Of a DNA stretch of 64,000 bases, positions 43,375-53,199 are shown one piece after another. How positions within the stretch are numbered: position 1 is the stretch's first letter; each line of letters starts with the position of its first letter. Under the pieces are notes generated by a model that was given only the letters and a program-made list of their open reading frames with translations, searched no databases and was not told where the DNA came from. The DNA is from Platanthera guangdongensis (lineage: Eukaryota; Streptophyta; Magnoliopsida; Asparagales; Orchidaceae). Both the position numbers and the translations under genes were made by a program. The stretch lies in NCBI GenBank assembly GCA_039583875.1, contig CM077147.1:109538124-109602123 (forward strand). The letters run 5' to 3'.

Positions 43375-44938
43375 AAGTACAACGAGAGAAATCATCAATA
43401 AAAGTTACAAAATAAGAGCTACCCCGACCAACGGTGATGGTAGGAGCAGGCCCCCAGATGTCGGAGTGAACAAGATCAAATGGACGGGTAGAACCACGAC
43501 CTTGCTTTGGCAGGAAGGATGAACGGTGATGCTTGCCAAGCTGACAGGCATCGCAGTTGAGAGGAGAACTGTCCGAAGGGAGGTGATGTAGCAGCTGATG
43601 AAGAAGCCGTGGGGGAGGAAGCCCAAGGCGGAGATGCCATTGTAGGAGATCTGTAGAAGAGGAGGAGAAGGCGGAGAGAGCAGAAACGTTGTCGAGGAAG
43701 TAGATGCCGCTGCTCTCAGTCGCAGTAGCAATCGTCCATTGGGAGATCGGATCCTGAAAAGAGCAAGAAGTGGGAGTGAATGTGATGGAGCATTGAAGCT
43801 TCTTGCATAAAGATGTAACTGACAACAAATTGCAGGGAAACTTGGGCACATAGAGAGTGTCGGCTAAGTGAAGAGATGGAGTGACATGAACCACTCCCGT
43901 GCCATGAACCGGGGAGGGAGAGCCATCTACAACAAGGACCGGAGGCAACCAATCATGCGTTTCAAGGAGAGAAAAGCATTGTGGATTGCCCGTCATGTGA
44001 TTAGTTGCACAAGAGTCGATGAGTCATTTATCTTGAGTAACCACGTGAGCACTACCTGAGGAAGTGACCACCGAAGAGGATCGCTTGGAAGAGGAGGTGG
44101 AAGCGTCACCAGAAGGGCGAAGATGGGGATGCTTCATCCAGCATCAATCCACAAGATGCCCGGTGCGGCCACAGTGAGAGCAGAGGAAGCGGAAAGAACT
44201 CTAACCACCAGAATGATGGTTGCGACTACCAGAGCTGCTACGTTGAGTTTGGTGAGCATATTGTTCTAGAGGAGGAGAAGACAGAAGCGGACGCTGAAGA
44301 AGAGATGTAACCGCTACAATGCGTGTGGCCGTTGTATCCAAGTTGGGAGAGTCAGCTTCACCCAAAATTTGTTAGTGAATCATGTTGTAGGAAGCAGGAA
44401 GTCAGAGGAGATAGCACATAACAAGCCGTTCTTGAAAGTGCTTGTGTTGTTCGGCAAGATCCATAGAGAAGGGGCGATGTTGAAGGATCTCAGCCCCAAG
44501 AGCTTGAACTTGTTGATAAGCGGCAGTAGGAGACATAGACGGACGGGCAAAGCGGTCCGCATACAAGGTATAAATACGGGACGTCTGAGCCCCCTTTGAG
44601 TACAGAGCAGCAATATGAAGCCATGCTTTCTTGACCATCTCATCATGACGGATAACAGGAAGATATTCATCAGAAAGACTGTTAGCGAGCCAAGTGCGGA
44701 CAAGCGCATTGCTAGTATCCCAGTCATCAAATTCAGCAGAAGAGGTGGTAGGAGGATCATCAGTAAGGTGGTGGCATTTGCGTTGTGAGAGGAGGAGGAA
44801 GGTGAAGGAGACGCTCCAATCCGGGTAGTTGGAACCAACCATCTTGGATACGGTGCCAAGATTCCCGGAGGGAACGGGAGGAGGAGGTGGAGTTGTGATG
44901 GGAGTAGCGGTGGTGGTAGAAGAGCTGGAAAGGGCCAT
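43375..44938 (-). pseudogene. Cop-K gag, protease and first part of integrase
   Basis: The ATG at 44938 gives MALSSSSTTTATP. Gag of the UBN2 type follows: KMVGSNYPDWSVSF, DWDTSNALVRTWL, AWLHIAALYSK. A zinc knuckle near 44165 reads CSHCGRTGHLVD, then a stop, then Cys. Protease: LIDSCATNHMTG, with the active-site DSG changed to DSC. Pre-integrase: QWHLRLGLP (second His of the HHCC finger replaced), CDACQLGKHH. Integrase: DLVHSDIWGP (first catalytic Asp), then TFIDDFSR. Tek-G interrupts it at 43370, between the first and second catalytic Asp. Confidence 0.85.
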
Positions 44939-45277
44939 GGAAGAAGCCGCGTGGGTAGAGGGAAGAGAGAAAGGCCGCGCGAAAAGAAAGAGGTCGGGGC
45001 GGAAACAAAAGATCGCAGCGGACAGAAGAAGAATCTGTAATAGAGAAAAGGAAGAAGCAGCACGAGAAGAGAGCAGGCCGCGCGGACAGAAGACCGAGAA
45101 GCCGTGAAAACAGGACGTTGAGAAGAAGAAAGTCGCACAAACAAAGAAGGAGGGTAGATTGCGCTGCGCGAACAAAGAGTGGCGACAAAAGGAGGAGAGG
45201 TCGTGCTAATAAGAGGAAAGAAGGAGATCAGGTCGCGCTGGTAGAGAAATGCACTGAATCAGGCGGCCAAGATTGCT

Positions 45278-45290
45278 GGCTTTGATACCA
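45278..45290 (-). other. Primer-binding site of Cop-K (initiator Met tRNA)
   Basis: Minus-strand TGGTATCAAAGCC directly after the 5' LTR, a common Copia variant of the Met-tRNA site. Confidence 0.85.
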
Positions 45291-45531
45291 TGAAAGAACC
45301 CGCCAACCCAACAGTTCATCTCAAAACCCAGCTGTTGAGAGGAAGGTGGTGGGGTACATGAACACGGAGGGGAGAAACCTGCAGGCGATGTGGGATTAAT
45401 CCCAACCACAGGACCGTAGGAATATTCCGCCACAGGGGCCCACCGGGGTCAACACCCAGACCTGGAACGCGGTGGGGAAGCTATGATACGGTCCCATATA
45501 CACGTGTCCTGCTGGCAAATCAATCTCAACA
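45291..45531 (-). repeat. 5' LTR of Cop-K (241 bp)
   Basis: Minus strand TGTTGAGATTG ... GGGTTCTTTCA; partner of 23022-23262. Confidence 0.92.
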
Positions 45532-45536
45532 CTTCT

Positions 45537-45690
45537 CAATGTCAGGGTCGTCTACTCAAAGTACATCTGTAGTGTTGGAGCACAATCGTAAGGCGGCAGT
45601 TTGGGATCACTTTGATAAGGTTCAAGTTGGCGCCGAATTCAAGGCGCGATGTTATCAAGACACCTTAAGTCTTGCGGGGTGAAACAAGCT
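45537..45690 (+). pseudogene. hAT-L transposase N-terminus (BED-type)
   Basis: Reads MSGSSTQSTSVV, then KAAVWDHFDKV and FKARCYQ: the start of a BED zinc finger as in plant hAT transposases, with the Trp-Asp-His-Phe block and one Cys. A TGA at about 45680 ends it and the second Cys and His ligands are degraded. It belongs to the start codon at 23006. Between here and 46165 no frame is clearly readable. Confidence 0.7.
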
Positions 45691-46164
45691 CCCGAGTCAA
45701 GTCAGGCCCAAATTTCAAGAGCAGGACAAATTTGGACATACGATCAACTTTGCCAATGGGACCTGGAGATAAAACATGTCATCAAACGTGGGTTGTCATT
45801 CAGCCATTATGACAACGAGGATGCAACAGAATACATACATTAAGGCCTTTGGCCCAAATATGAACGGGTAAGTAGAGCTTCTCTTAGGCGCGACGCCATT
45901 AAAGCATATTTAGAATCAAAACATTTGTTAATATTTTTTTTTGAAAATTTTGAGAGTCGTGTTAGTTTAACGAGTGGCGTTTAGAGCAGTAGCATTAAAG
46001 TAGGATTATCGTATATATATATCACATGTCATTGGATCGATCTCGTTTCATGAGAGTTAAATAAGCACGTAATTTGTTTTGAAGGTTTCAAATATTCTCA
46101 CACTAGTAAGCTATATAATATAATTATGAAATGTGTGCGAGAATATAAATTTAAAGATAAAATA

Positions 46165-46410
46165 ATGAGTATTTCTTTTGACAACGCCTCTAACAATAAC
46201 GTAGCTATTGATTGATTAAAACGTGATTTAAAACTAATGTTAAACGGTGCGTTTTTTCAGACTCGCTGTGTTTGTCACGTTTTAAATCTAGTGATACACG
46301 ATAGTTTAGCCACTATGGAGCCCTATATTGAAAAAATTCGTCTAATGCTTAGAGTCATTTATAGTTTTATGCATCGATCTCAGGATTTTAAACATTCTGT
46401 AAATGCATAA
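46165..46410 (+). pseudogene. hAT-L transposase core fragment
   Basis: Reads MSISFDNASNNN, then (after a stop) LNGAFFQTRCVCHVLNLVI and MEPYIEKIRLMLR. These are the catalytic Asp block and the C..C/H block typical of hAT transposase cores. Ends in a stop near 46408. Stops and shifts continue to 46730. Confidence 0.75.
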
Positions 46411-46729
46411 AGAAAAAAAATATTTGAAACATCAATTTGATATGTTTATGAGGTGGAACTCAATATATAAAATGTTAAAAAGAGTGTTTCAACAAAAATC
46501 ACTTCTTATGAAATATTATAATATGGTAAATAGTTATAATTTAACCGATGTCGATTGAGACGTATTAACAAATTCCATTGATTTATTAAAATATTTTTAT
46601 AGGGCGATATTTTTTTTATCCGACGTGCAATATCCGACAAGCTAATTAGTAACTGAAAATTTTGTAAACATCGCACAAAAAATTAATTATTATAAGCAAC
46701 ATGATGGATGACTTCCATTAATTGAAACA

Positions 46730-47416
46730 ATGGAAGAAAATATTTTAAACTATTATAGAGAAATGTCTACAATGTTTTTGTGTGCCGGCGCTTTAAATTC
46801 ATTATTCGGCATAGACGACGTAAAAAAATTGATAGAAAAAATCAATAGAAACTTAAATTTAAATTTTGATGATTGTTATGGCTTTAATATTATAAAATTT
46901 ATTTCTCTTTTTACTGAGTGTTACAATTATTATGATAACTTATGCGGCTCCCGGGCTTGGGAAGAAATATCGCAACCAAAAACAAATAATACTTTTAGAA
47001 ATAAAATTTTAAAATTAGCAGCTAGGAAAAAGGCGCGCACATCTAGTAGTTTAAATGAATTGAGATTGTACACTAGATCACAATTCCGTGATTTTATGAG
47101 CATGAAGGAGATTGAAAACTTCGATCTCTTAAAATGGTGGAAAGATAAAGTTAATATGTATCTTATTTTCGCCTATATGACCAGTGATTTACTAACAATT
47201 CAAGATAGTACGGTAGCTTCGGAGTCCGTTTTTTCTCTTAGTGGCTGGGTTTTGAACGAGCGGAGGAGCCGGCTTATCGAAGAATCTCTGGAAATATTCA
47301 TCTGCTATAAGGACTTCTTGGATGCTACGAATAGGAAACAACACATTACAAAATTAGAGTATAGCTCAGAGAAGATAGAAGATGAGATAGACGCAATGAA
47401 TTTACAAGACGATTGA
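46730..47416 (+). pseudogene. hAT-L transposase C-terminal part with dimerisation domain (228 aa)
   Basis: Open frame with an N-terminal helical stretch (NYYREMSTMFL, FGIDDVKKLIEKI) and, near residues 130-205, the hAT dimerisation domain: NFDLLKWWKDKVN, STVASESVFSLSGWVLNERRSRL and ESLEIFICYKDFL. This domain forms transposase dimers; it resembles plant Ac/RICESLEEPER-type proteins. ATG at 46730 is an internal Met. Nothing upstream is intact, so the protein is non-functional. Confidence 0.85.
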
Positions 47417-47727
47417 AGGGCAAGCGCACATCTAGTAGCTGGCTAGGCTAGCTAGTTGTCCCAAAAATGTGTTTTTGTGTTTTATTAAATTAATAAATAT
47501 TATAGTTTTTTATCTAAAATTAAAAATGATAATAAATTTCATTTTTTTCCAATTAATATAAATTGTAAATGTTATTTAATATTAATTAAATTAAATTTTT
47601 CTTATCTATGTGAGCGTTTTTTTTTATTATCATAATAAAAAGATAATTATAAATTTTTAATGTATTAATTTTTTTTAAAATAATTTAATAATTATTAATT
47701 TTTAAAATATTTTTTTTGAAAAAATAG

Positions 47728-47880
47728 CCCGGCCCAGCCCGAAGGACCGGATCAGGCCCCTTCCCAGGGCAGGGGCCCGAGCCCGGTTTAAGAAAAGTCT
47801 GGGCCATGCCCGGTTGACTAAAGCCCGGGACCTTTGGGCCCGGTACCAGGTCGGCCCGTTCGGCCTTATGCCCATGTCTA
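47728..47880. repeat. Right end of hAT-L with GCCCGG-rich subterminal block
   Basis: Alternating GCCCGG, GGGCC and CCGGGC words run to the terminus, whose minus-strand reading TAGACATGGGCATAAGG is typical of plant hAT ends. The next eight bases GTTGACAT would be the target duplication; the left copy was not found. Confidence 0.65.
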
Positions 47881-48529
47881 GTTGACATGTTTCATTTAAT
47901 GACATATAATTACTCCCTAACTAAATGAATTTTTGGGTCCTAGCTGGGGAGCCCTAGTTACAGAACTCAGTCAAGAACTCAGATGATTTTGACAAGCGGT
48001 GCTCTGCTTTTAATTCTAACTAGCATCTTTGCACGGCCTGCCGGCCGTGCTCGATGCTCCCGGTTGCCTTGGGTGCTCACGGGCTTCGCTCGTTCGCACC
48101 CAAGGAGGATTTGTCGGTTTGTATTTAATGTACTTGGGCGGCCTTCAACCAACTCCACCCACTCGAGGCTCTGGGCGGAGGAGATTCCGAGCAAAAAAAA
48201 GTGTGACAAAACAGAATCTCATGTAAAATCATCTCAGAAAGCATAGCAAGGGAAAGGCGGAAAGAATTGGAAGCAGAAATTCCAATACCTGGGCAAGTGA
48301 AGAGGTCATGCAACGGATGATGGAGAGGCATACAGTACAGGCCGCAGCAACGGGTTAAAATGAAGGCGGCTGAAAATGCAACATCATCACGCTTAAATCT
48401 TTATTTCTAGCAAACAACACCGGTAAGGAATGAAAGGAAACCATGATGCCGGCGGAGGTATGTCCGGATTAAAAAAAGAAATATCGGAGCAAACCTTTGA
48501 TGTCGACGTTGGTGAGGGGAGTGGCGAAG

Positions 48530-48725
48530 AATTCCGACGGGGGTGCTGCTCTCGGCGCAGGAGATGCTCGCAGACAAAGGTGGGAGGAGAGACTGGTAGG
48601 AGGCGATGCTCTGGGTGGAGGAGATTCGTGCAGACACCGGCTGGAGGAGAGTCTTGGCGGAGGACATGCTCTGGGTGGAGGAGAGCTTGGGCGGAGGAGA
48701 GCCTGGGAGGAGGAGAAGCTCTGGT
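48530..48725. repeat. Imperfect minisatellite of GCTCTGGGTGGAGGAGA units
   Basis: Variants of GCTCTGGG(T/C)GGAGGAGA recur at about 48608, 48668 and 48710, and once upstream at about 48168. ORFs over this block are low complexity. Confidence 0.6.
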
Positions 48726-49423
48726 TGGGCGGTTAGCGTTGGGGGAGCGTGGGGGTAGGGGTATTTAGGAATGGATTTTCAAATTTTTATTTTTAGTATA
48801 TGATGATGATGAAAATGATATTGTATGAAGCCAAACCTGGAGACTAACTGCTTGAAGGCGTTTCCTTCTTCTTCTTCCAAAAGCCAGGAAACTCTCCTAT
48901 TCTCTGTTTTTTGGCTCTAAGAGAAGATCTAGGAAACTCTCCTCCTGATGAGGAGAATAAGAAAGTACGAAGAAAGAGGAATATGCAGGCCGCCGCACCG
49001 GAGGAGAGGGGTGCCTCAAAAGTTTGCAGGGTATGGCTTGGAGAAAGCAAAGAAGATAGGTCATGCGGTTAGGGTTCGGGGAGCAAGGAGGAATCGCGGG
49101 AGAACCGCGGGAGAACAGCTGACAATTTATTTTGTATTTTGAGGAAGAAAAACTAGAATAGTAAATGAGGGAGATTTCAAAATTGGGCCTTTCCGTGACT
49201 TATGGGCATTCAACGTGGATGCCACGATATTTTTTTTGGCGTGGCTTAATTTGTTTTGGGAGGACAGGTGTTCATTGAAGGAGTTTTTTTAAGTAATGTA
49301 CATGTATGAGAACCAAACTTTGACATCAGATAGCTCACATGATTTTGACAAATGGTGCTCGGCTTTTAATTCTAATGAGATCCACACTGACATCACAGAT
49401 ATTTTATAGATATCTCAGCTACG

Positions 49424-49448
49424 AATATGATATCTCAGATATCATATT
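49424..49448. repeat. Perfect palindrome, 12-bp arms
   Basis: AATATGATATCT, one C, then the exact reverse complement. Confidence 0.85.
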
Positions 49449-49759
49449 TTCAAAAACCTCAATAAATATAGGATACTGTAAGCGGAGCCCAACTACTTTT
49501 CAACGGTCGGATTAATAGTTTCCCCAAACTAACATGGCTACGCTCTTCCCTATTTTCCAATATTCTTGATCTCCACGAAGATCATCGGACCAAGTTTCTC
49601 GCGTTTTCCTCTTCGTCAAGCATGAGAGTCGAATGAAAGTTCAGTAGTTCAATAAATTGAAGTTTCAGTACTAAAATCCTATACAAGAGAAAATTTTCAG
49701 AAAATAAAGAACAATCTCTATGTGAAGCAACTCATATGGAGCAAAAACTGCATGTTCAT

Positions 49760-50053
49760 TTACAAGTAAGAGGAGGCGATATTCCGGACATCAGAAGGCA
49801 TAAAAGCAAGGATTACAAGAAAAAGTAGTATGACTACAGGAAGCACCAGCAACATTAATGGCGGGGGAGGCAACGGAGGCAGTATTAGAGGCAGAATCAG
49901 AAGCGATACTGCAAGGCAGAGAAGTATCATCACAGATTGCGCGCTGAAATAGTCCGAAGACACCACGTTCTCGCTGTCCTCATTTGCTCGATCCCTTCTG
50001 TTCTCAGAAATTTGACCGTTCCACATTGTTCTTCGTAATAATCTCTTCTCCAT
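49760..50053 (-). CDS. ARGOS/OSR-family organ-size protein (97 aa)
   Basis: Small membrane protein of the plant organ-size-related family (ARGOS, ARL, OSR1/2), which promotes organ growth and dampens ethylene response, mainly at the ER. The hallmark LPPLPPPP lies at residues 58-65 between two hydrophobic segments (about 41-57 and 66-84), followed by LAFMPSDVR, the conserved family end. The N-terminus is basic then acidic, with the SSDYFS block before the first segment. Length (97) fits the family. I chose the ATG at 50053 (context AAAATGGAG, strong for plants) over one 21 bp upstream. Single exon, no breaks. A TATA-like ATATATATTA lies about 120 bp upstream, and a Copia LTR starts 217 bp upstream. 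This is the only probable host gene in the window. Confidence 0.85.
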   Translation of the reverse strand: MEKRLLRRTMWNGQISENRRDRANEDSENVVSSDYFSAQSVMILLCLAVSLLILPLILPPLPPPPLMLLVLPVVILLFLVILAFMPSDVRNIASSYL

Positions 50054-50170
50054 TTTATGACACAGCAAAAACATAGTATAGAAATGCCATTGCAGATGCT
50101 CTTCTTTTATGAATCAAGTCGCCTCCTTAGTTGATTTTCCTCGCTTTACCAAGCTAATGGAATGACCTGT

Positions 50171-50180
50171 TAATATATAT
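50171..50180 (-). promoter_or_regulatory. TATA-like element of the ARGOS-like gene
   Basis: Minus-strand ATATATATTA, about 120 bp before the chosen ATG, a plausible distance for a plant core promoter with a short leader. Confidence 0.45.
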
Positions 50181-50270
50181 GAAAAAAATCACGAAAGTTG
50201 AGAATCAACCCAATAGTAAACTGGATTAAAATATAAGTTCTGTAAATTTGTAAACTGGGCACTAATCCTG

Positions 50271-50956
50271 TGTTGGTGATATTTTAGTGTTGACCGGCTC
50301 AACAGTTTTATATATAATTTTATGTATTTGTTTAATATTTTTTGCCGAAGAGAGAGATGGAGTTTGTAATTGACATTTAATGTAGGGTCACGTGTCATTT
50401 TTTTTATTGGTTGTACTTGCCTAAATAAAGGCATATATGTAGTTCATTTTAAGCTGGCTAAGAAATAGTGAATTTGTTTCCCTTCTTCAATTTCCCGGGT
50501 GAAGCGCAGTAGCGCTGGAGTGTGTTTTGGGCGTTTAATCACTTGTCTTGGAACCGCCCGCTGGTGCACCCGCCTGTGACTCTTCGTCGGAGCAGCTCGC
50601 AGTAGCTTCCACTCGCGGCTGCTGCCCGCGGTTAGCTCGTAGGGTGGTCTCGCCGGACTAGGAGGTCTCGCCTGCACAGAGCCGTCTTGGTTGTTGCTCT
50701 CGCCCGCACCAACTCGCGGTGGTAATCTCGCCCTCACCCCTCTCGCCTCGCCCGGGAAGCCATCTCGCACGGAAGCTCTCACTGGGAAGTCCTCTCGCGG
50801 TGGTGATCTCTCCCTCACCCCTCTCGCCGAGTGTCTCGCTGGGGTAGATCTCGCCGAAAATGGCATGCGGTGGTGTTGAGTTGTTGTAGAAGTTGTGTAT
50901 GGGGTGTTGTTTGGTTATATTTTCATTAGTGTGTGTGCATATCCACGTTTTCAACA
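50271..50956 (+). repeat. 5' LTR of Cop-L (686 bp)
   Basis: TGTTGGTGATATTTTAG ... CCACGTTTTCAACA. Contains a TAAATAAAGGCATATATG promoter-like stretch (about 50422-50438) and, in the transcribed part, repeats of CTCGCC and TCTCGC words. Placed from ends and the primer site; no partner LTR. Confidence 0.75.
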
Positions 50957-50958
50957 AG

Positions 50959-50973
50959 TGGTATTAGAGGCCG
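50959..50973 (+). other. Primer-binding site of Cop-L
   Basis: TGGTATTAGAGGCC, two bases after the LTR; Met-tRNA type with one change. Confidence 0.75.
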
Positions 50974-51018
50974 GTTCGACCCCTGGAAGTCGCTCGGAAG
51001 TGTTAGTGACTAGTGGTG

Positions 51019-51529
51019 ATGGAGATGGGAAGTGTCATGTCGGGGCAAGTCCTCAAGTTGACGAAGACAAATTATGGTAACTGAAGTATCCAGATGAGGG
51101 TGTTACTCGCCTCGAAGGAGTTATAGGAGATAGTCGAGGATGGCTATGAGGAGCTTACTGCAGAAGGAAAGGCGGCGTTGACTAACACACAAAGGACTAC
51201 ATTGAGAGAGTCAAAGAAGAGAGACAAGAAGACTCTGTTCTTGCTATACCATGGTGTAGATAAGGCGACGTTTGAGAAAATCTCAGACGCGAGAAGTTCG
51301 AAGGAGTCATGGGAGGTATTGCAACGCTGCAAGGAGTTGATAAGGCCAAGAAGGTGAAGCTGCAGTCCCTTCGAGCTGAGTATGAAGTGTTGAAGATGCA
51401 GAGTTCTGAGAAGGTTGGGTATTATGTGACTCGTCTGCGGATGCTCACAATGAGATGAAACGCAACGTAGAGACGATAGATGATGTGAGCCTTATGGAGA
51501 AGCTCTTGCGGTGTATGTCAAAGACGTTC
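51019..51529 (+). pseudogene. Cop-L gag fragment (UBN2 type)
   Basis: ATG 51019: MEMGSVMSGQVLKLTKTNYGN, a stop where Trp is expected, then SIQMRVLLASKEL, EIVEDGYEE, LRESKKRDKKTLFLLYHGVD and SSKESWEVLQ. A frameshift follows near 51330. It reads as a typical Copia capsid. Cut off by the Cop-F1 LTR. Confidence 0.8.
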
Positions 51530-53110
51530 TGTTGAAATTTGTGAAGTGGAAGTGGGTGATGGGCAGGCCGAGCGGACTGTGCGGCCTGAGCGGTCTGCTG
51601 TGCGGCCTGGTTGGCCTATGACCAAGGATGGTGGGCTTCTTGTGAAGCGTCCTGAGCGGACTGTAGTTCGCGGGCTGTAGGAAGTGCTTGATTTGATCTG
51701 AGGCCTTATAGATTTGCAAGCTTGTGTTAACTGGGGGATTGGGTGGTCTATCCGCGGGAGGCTTTGCGAACTGATGAGTGTGCGATGTTCGCTGTTGCGG
51801 ACTGGCCTTGGAGTTTGGTTGTGGCCTTTGCCGAGCTCTGGTGGTGCAGCAGGTGTTAGCTGCTGTGGAGGACTACGCGGATTGGTGTTGAAGTCCGACA
51901 GGTGCCCGATGTCTTGGCAGTTGTGCGAGTAGGGCTTGCGAGATCTCCCTTCTGATGGTGTGGTTGGCGGTCTGCTTTGGGGCAGTTTCTCTTGGTGGTT
52001 CTGGACTTGGTCACATTCAGTGACAAGTTCAGTGTGTTCGCGGTATCCGCAGAGTCCACTGTTGACCGGGCGGACAGCCTGTTGGTCGTGGACTTGTGGA
52101 GGATGGAGGCTTGGCTTTCGAGCTGTGCGGACTGCCTCCTTGTCCGCACATATAGTGTGCAGAATTTCGCAGTGGTGGTTGTCCTTTTGAGGTGTTTGCG
52201 GGCTATGCGGGCTATGCGGACTGGTGCATTGTCCGCATAGTATGGGCAGACCGATGCGAGTTTGTCTGTTGGTAAACATCTTCATTATTGCTCCTGACGG
52301 GTTTTCTTGGAATCCGGCTAAGTCCACGCGGGCTCAGCGGATGGGTCTTTGCTAGTGCGCGAGCTGGGGTGTTGACTATATTCACTAGGGTGGTGACCAT
52401 ACTACTCACCTCGCCTATAAATAGACCAACCGGCACGTCTACAGTAACTGAGAGAACAGTATGTGGGACTTGGTCTATTGCTGCGGTCTAATTTTTTCTG
52501 TCTACGCGGGTTGAGTAGAGTTGACGGTCTGCTATGTGCAGGTCGCGCGACTAGTTTCAAGGAGCCAGGAGTTTGGCTGTGACTTCGGTCAAGTTCTGTG
52601 AAATGTGCGGTCTCTGCGGTCTCAGCAGGTCGCTTCTACGGCTTGTCAGTTCTCTGCTTCAGCTTTCCATGTTCCGATAACCTATCCGCCGGTCTCAGGC
52701 GGGTAGGCGGTCTGTTCTTCAGTTCATCAGCAATCAGCGAATAACGGTATGTCCGCGCGACCTCACGGTCTCGGCGGACTCCGTGCTTTATTCGGCGTGT
52801 AGCAGCTTTAGCTCGGGCGGCTTCGGCGACCTTGGCCGACTGGGCGGTCTCGGCGGTCTCCAGTGTTGTCCGCCCGGTTTATTTTGTGCTTTCTGGTTTT
52901 AGCTTGTGTACTAGCGAAATCATGTCTCACTATGTATACCGCGCCCTGTAAAGAAGTGTTGATGAATATAAGATCTGCTTGTTTTTCCATGTACATTTAG
53001 TGTTAAGCTTGCTCTTTGGGTGAAGCATGATCTAGGTGTTAACTGGATAGTTCTGAGAATATTAATTTGGCTTTAGGCTATCTTGCTGACCACCTTGAGA
53101 AAATTTAACA
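51530..53110 (+). repeat. 5' LTR of Cop-F1 (1581 bp)
   Basis: TGTTGAAATTTGTG ... GAGAAAATTTAACA. Aligns, inverted, with 54245-55924. Rich in GCGGACTG, CGGTCT and GCGGCCTG words. The 269-residue minus ORF at 51518-52327 is a by-product of these words. Confidence 0.88.
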
Positions 53111-53123
53111 TGCTATCAGAGCC
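53111..53123 (+). other. Primer-binding site of Cop-F1
   Basis: TGCTATCAGAGCC: the Met-tRNA site TGGTATCAGAGCC with one change. Confidence 0.85.
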
Positions 53124-53199
53124 AGGTTCAGTTGCCTGAGCGGTGATCAACGGTTGTTGTTGCTCTGTGCTTCTGGAAGCTTAACCACAGGTTGTTGCA

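Larger units (their letters stand above)
23022..45531 (-). mobile_element. Cop-K : Ty1/Copia element with nested insertions
   Basis: Minus strand. 5' LTR 45291-45531, PBS, gag, protease, first part of integrase, [Tek-G], rest of integrase, RT, RNase H, a second LTR-like block split by [LARD-D], then 3' LTR 23022-23262. The domain order PR-INT-RT-RH is Copia. The short 241-bp LTRs differ at roughly 7% by eye, so this is older than Tek-C. Confidence 0.88.
23017..45536. repeat. 5-bp target duplication CTTCT around Cop-K
   Basis: CTTCT at 23017-23021 and 45532-45536, directly outside the two 241-bp LTRs. This ties together LTRs 22 kb apart as one element with later insertions. Confidence 0.88.
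22558..47880 (+). mobile_element. hAT-L : remnant autonomous hAT transposon, split by Cop-K
   Basis: Left part 22558-23021, right part 45532-47880, with the 22.5-kb Copia between. The coding pieces are a BED-type N-terminus, a catalytic core fragment and the C-terminal hAT dimerisation domain. The right end reads, on the minus strand, TAGACATGGGCATAAGGCCG, typical of plant hAT ends, preceded by a GCCCGGGCC-rich subterminal block (about 47728-47860). A matching left end was not found, so the left border is set only by the end of the Tek-B LTR and is uncertain. Confidence 0.68.
47881..49759. other. Intergenic region without clear element
   Basis: No domain-bearing ORF. It contains a stem-loop with perfect 10-bp arms (CCTTGGGTGC...GCACCCAAGG, about 48069-48107), a GC-rich minisatellite (48530-48725), a 50-bp direct repeat pair (about 47974-48020 and 49332-49378) and a perfect palindrome (49424-49448). 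The right-hand part downstream of 49600 probably includes the 3' end of the ARGOS-like transcript. Confidence 0.45.
50271..51529 (+). mobile_element. Cop-L : Ty1/Copia, 5' LTR and partial gag
   Basis: LTR 50271-50956, primer site, then gag until Cop-F1 interrupts it at 51530. The rest of the element is not seen in the window. The five bases before it are TCCTG (50266-50270). Confidence 0.8.

Noticed and set aside
44829..45107. Plus-strand ORF in the Cop-K gag region
   Set aside because: Antisense to the Copia gag frame and leader.
48430..48768. ORF of 112 codons rich in Gly/Arg
   Set aside because: Translation of the GGAGGAGA minisatellite in more than one frame.
51518..52327. 269-codon minus-strand ORF
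   Set aside because: Antisense to the Cop-F1 LTR, composed of repeated word translations (Pro/Ser/Thr/Arg), no domain.
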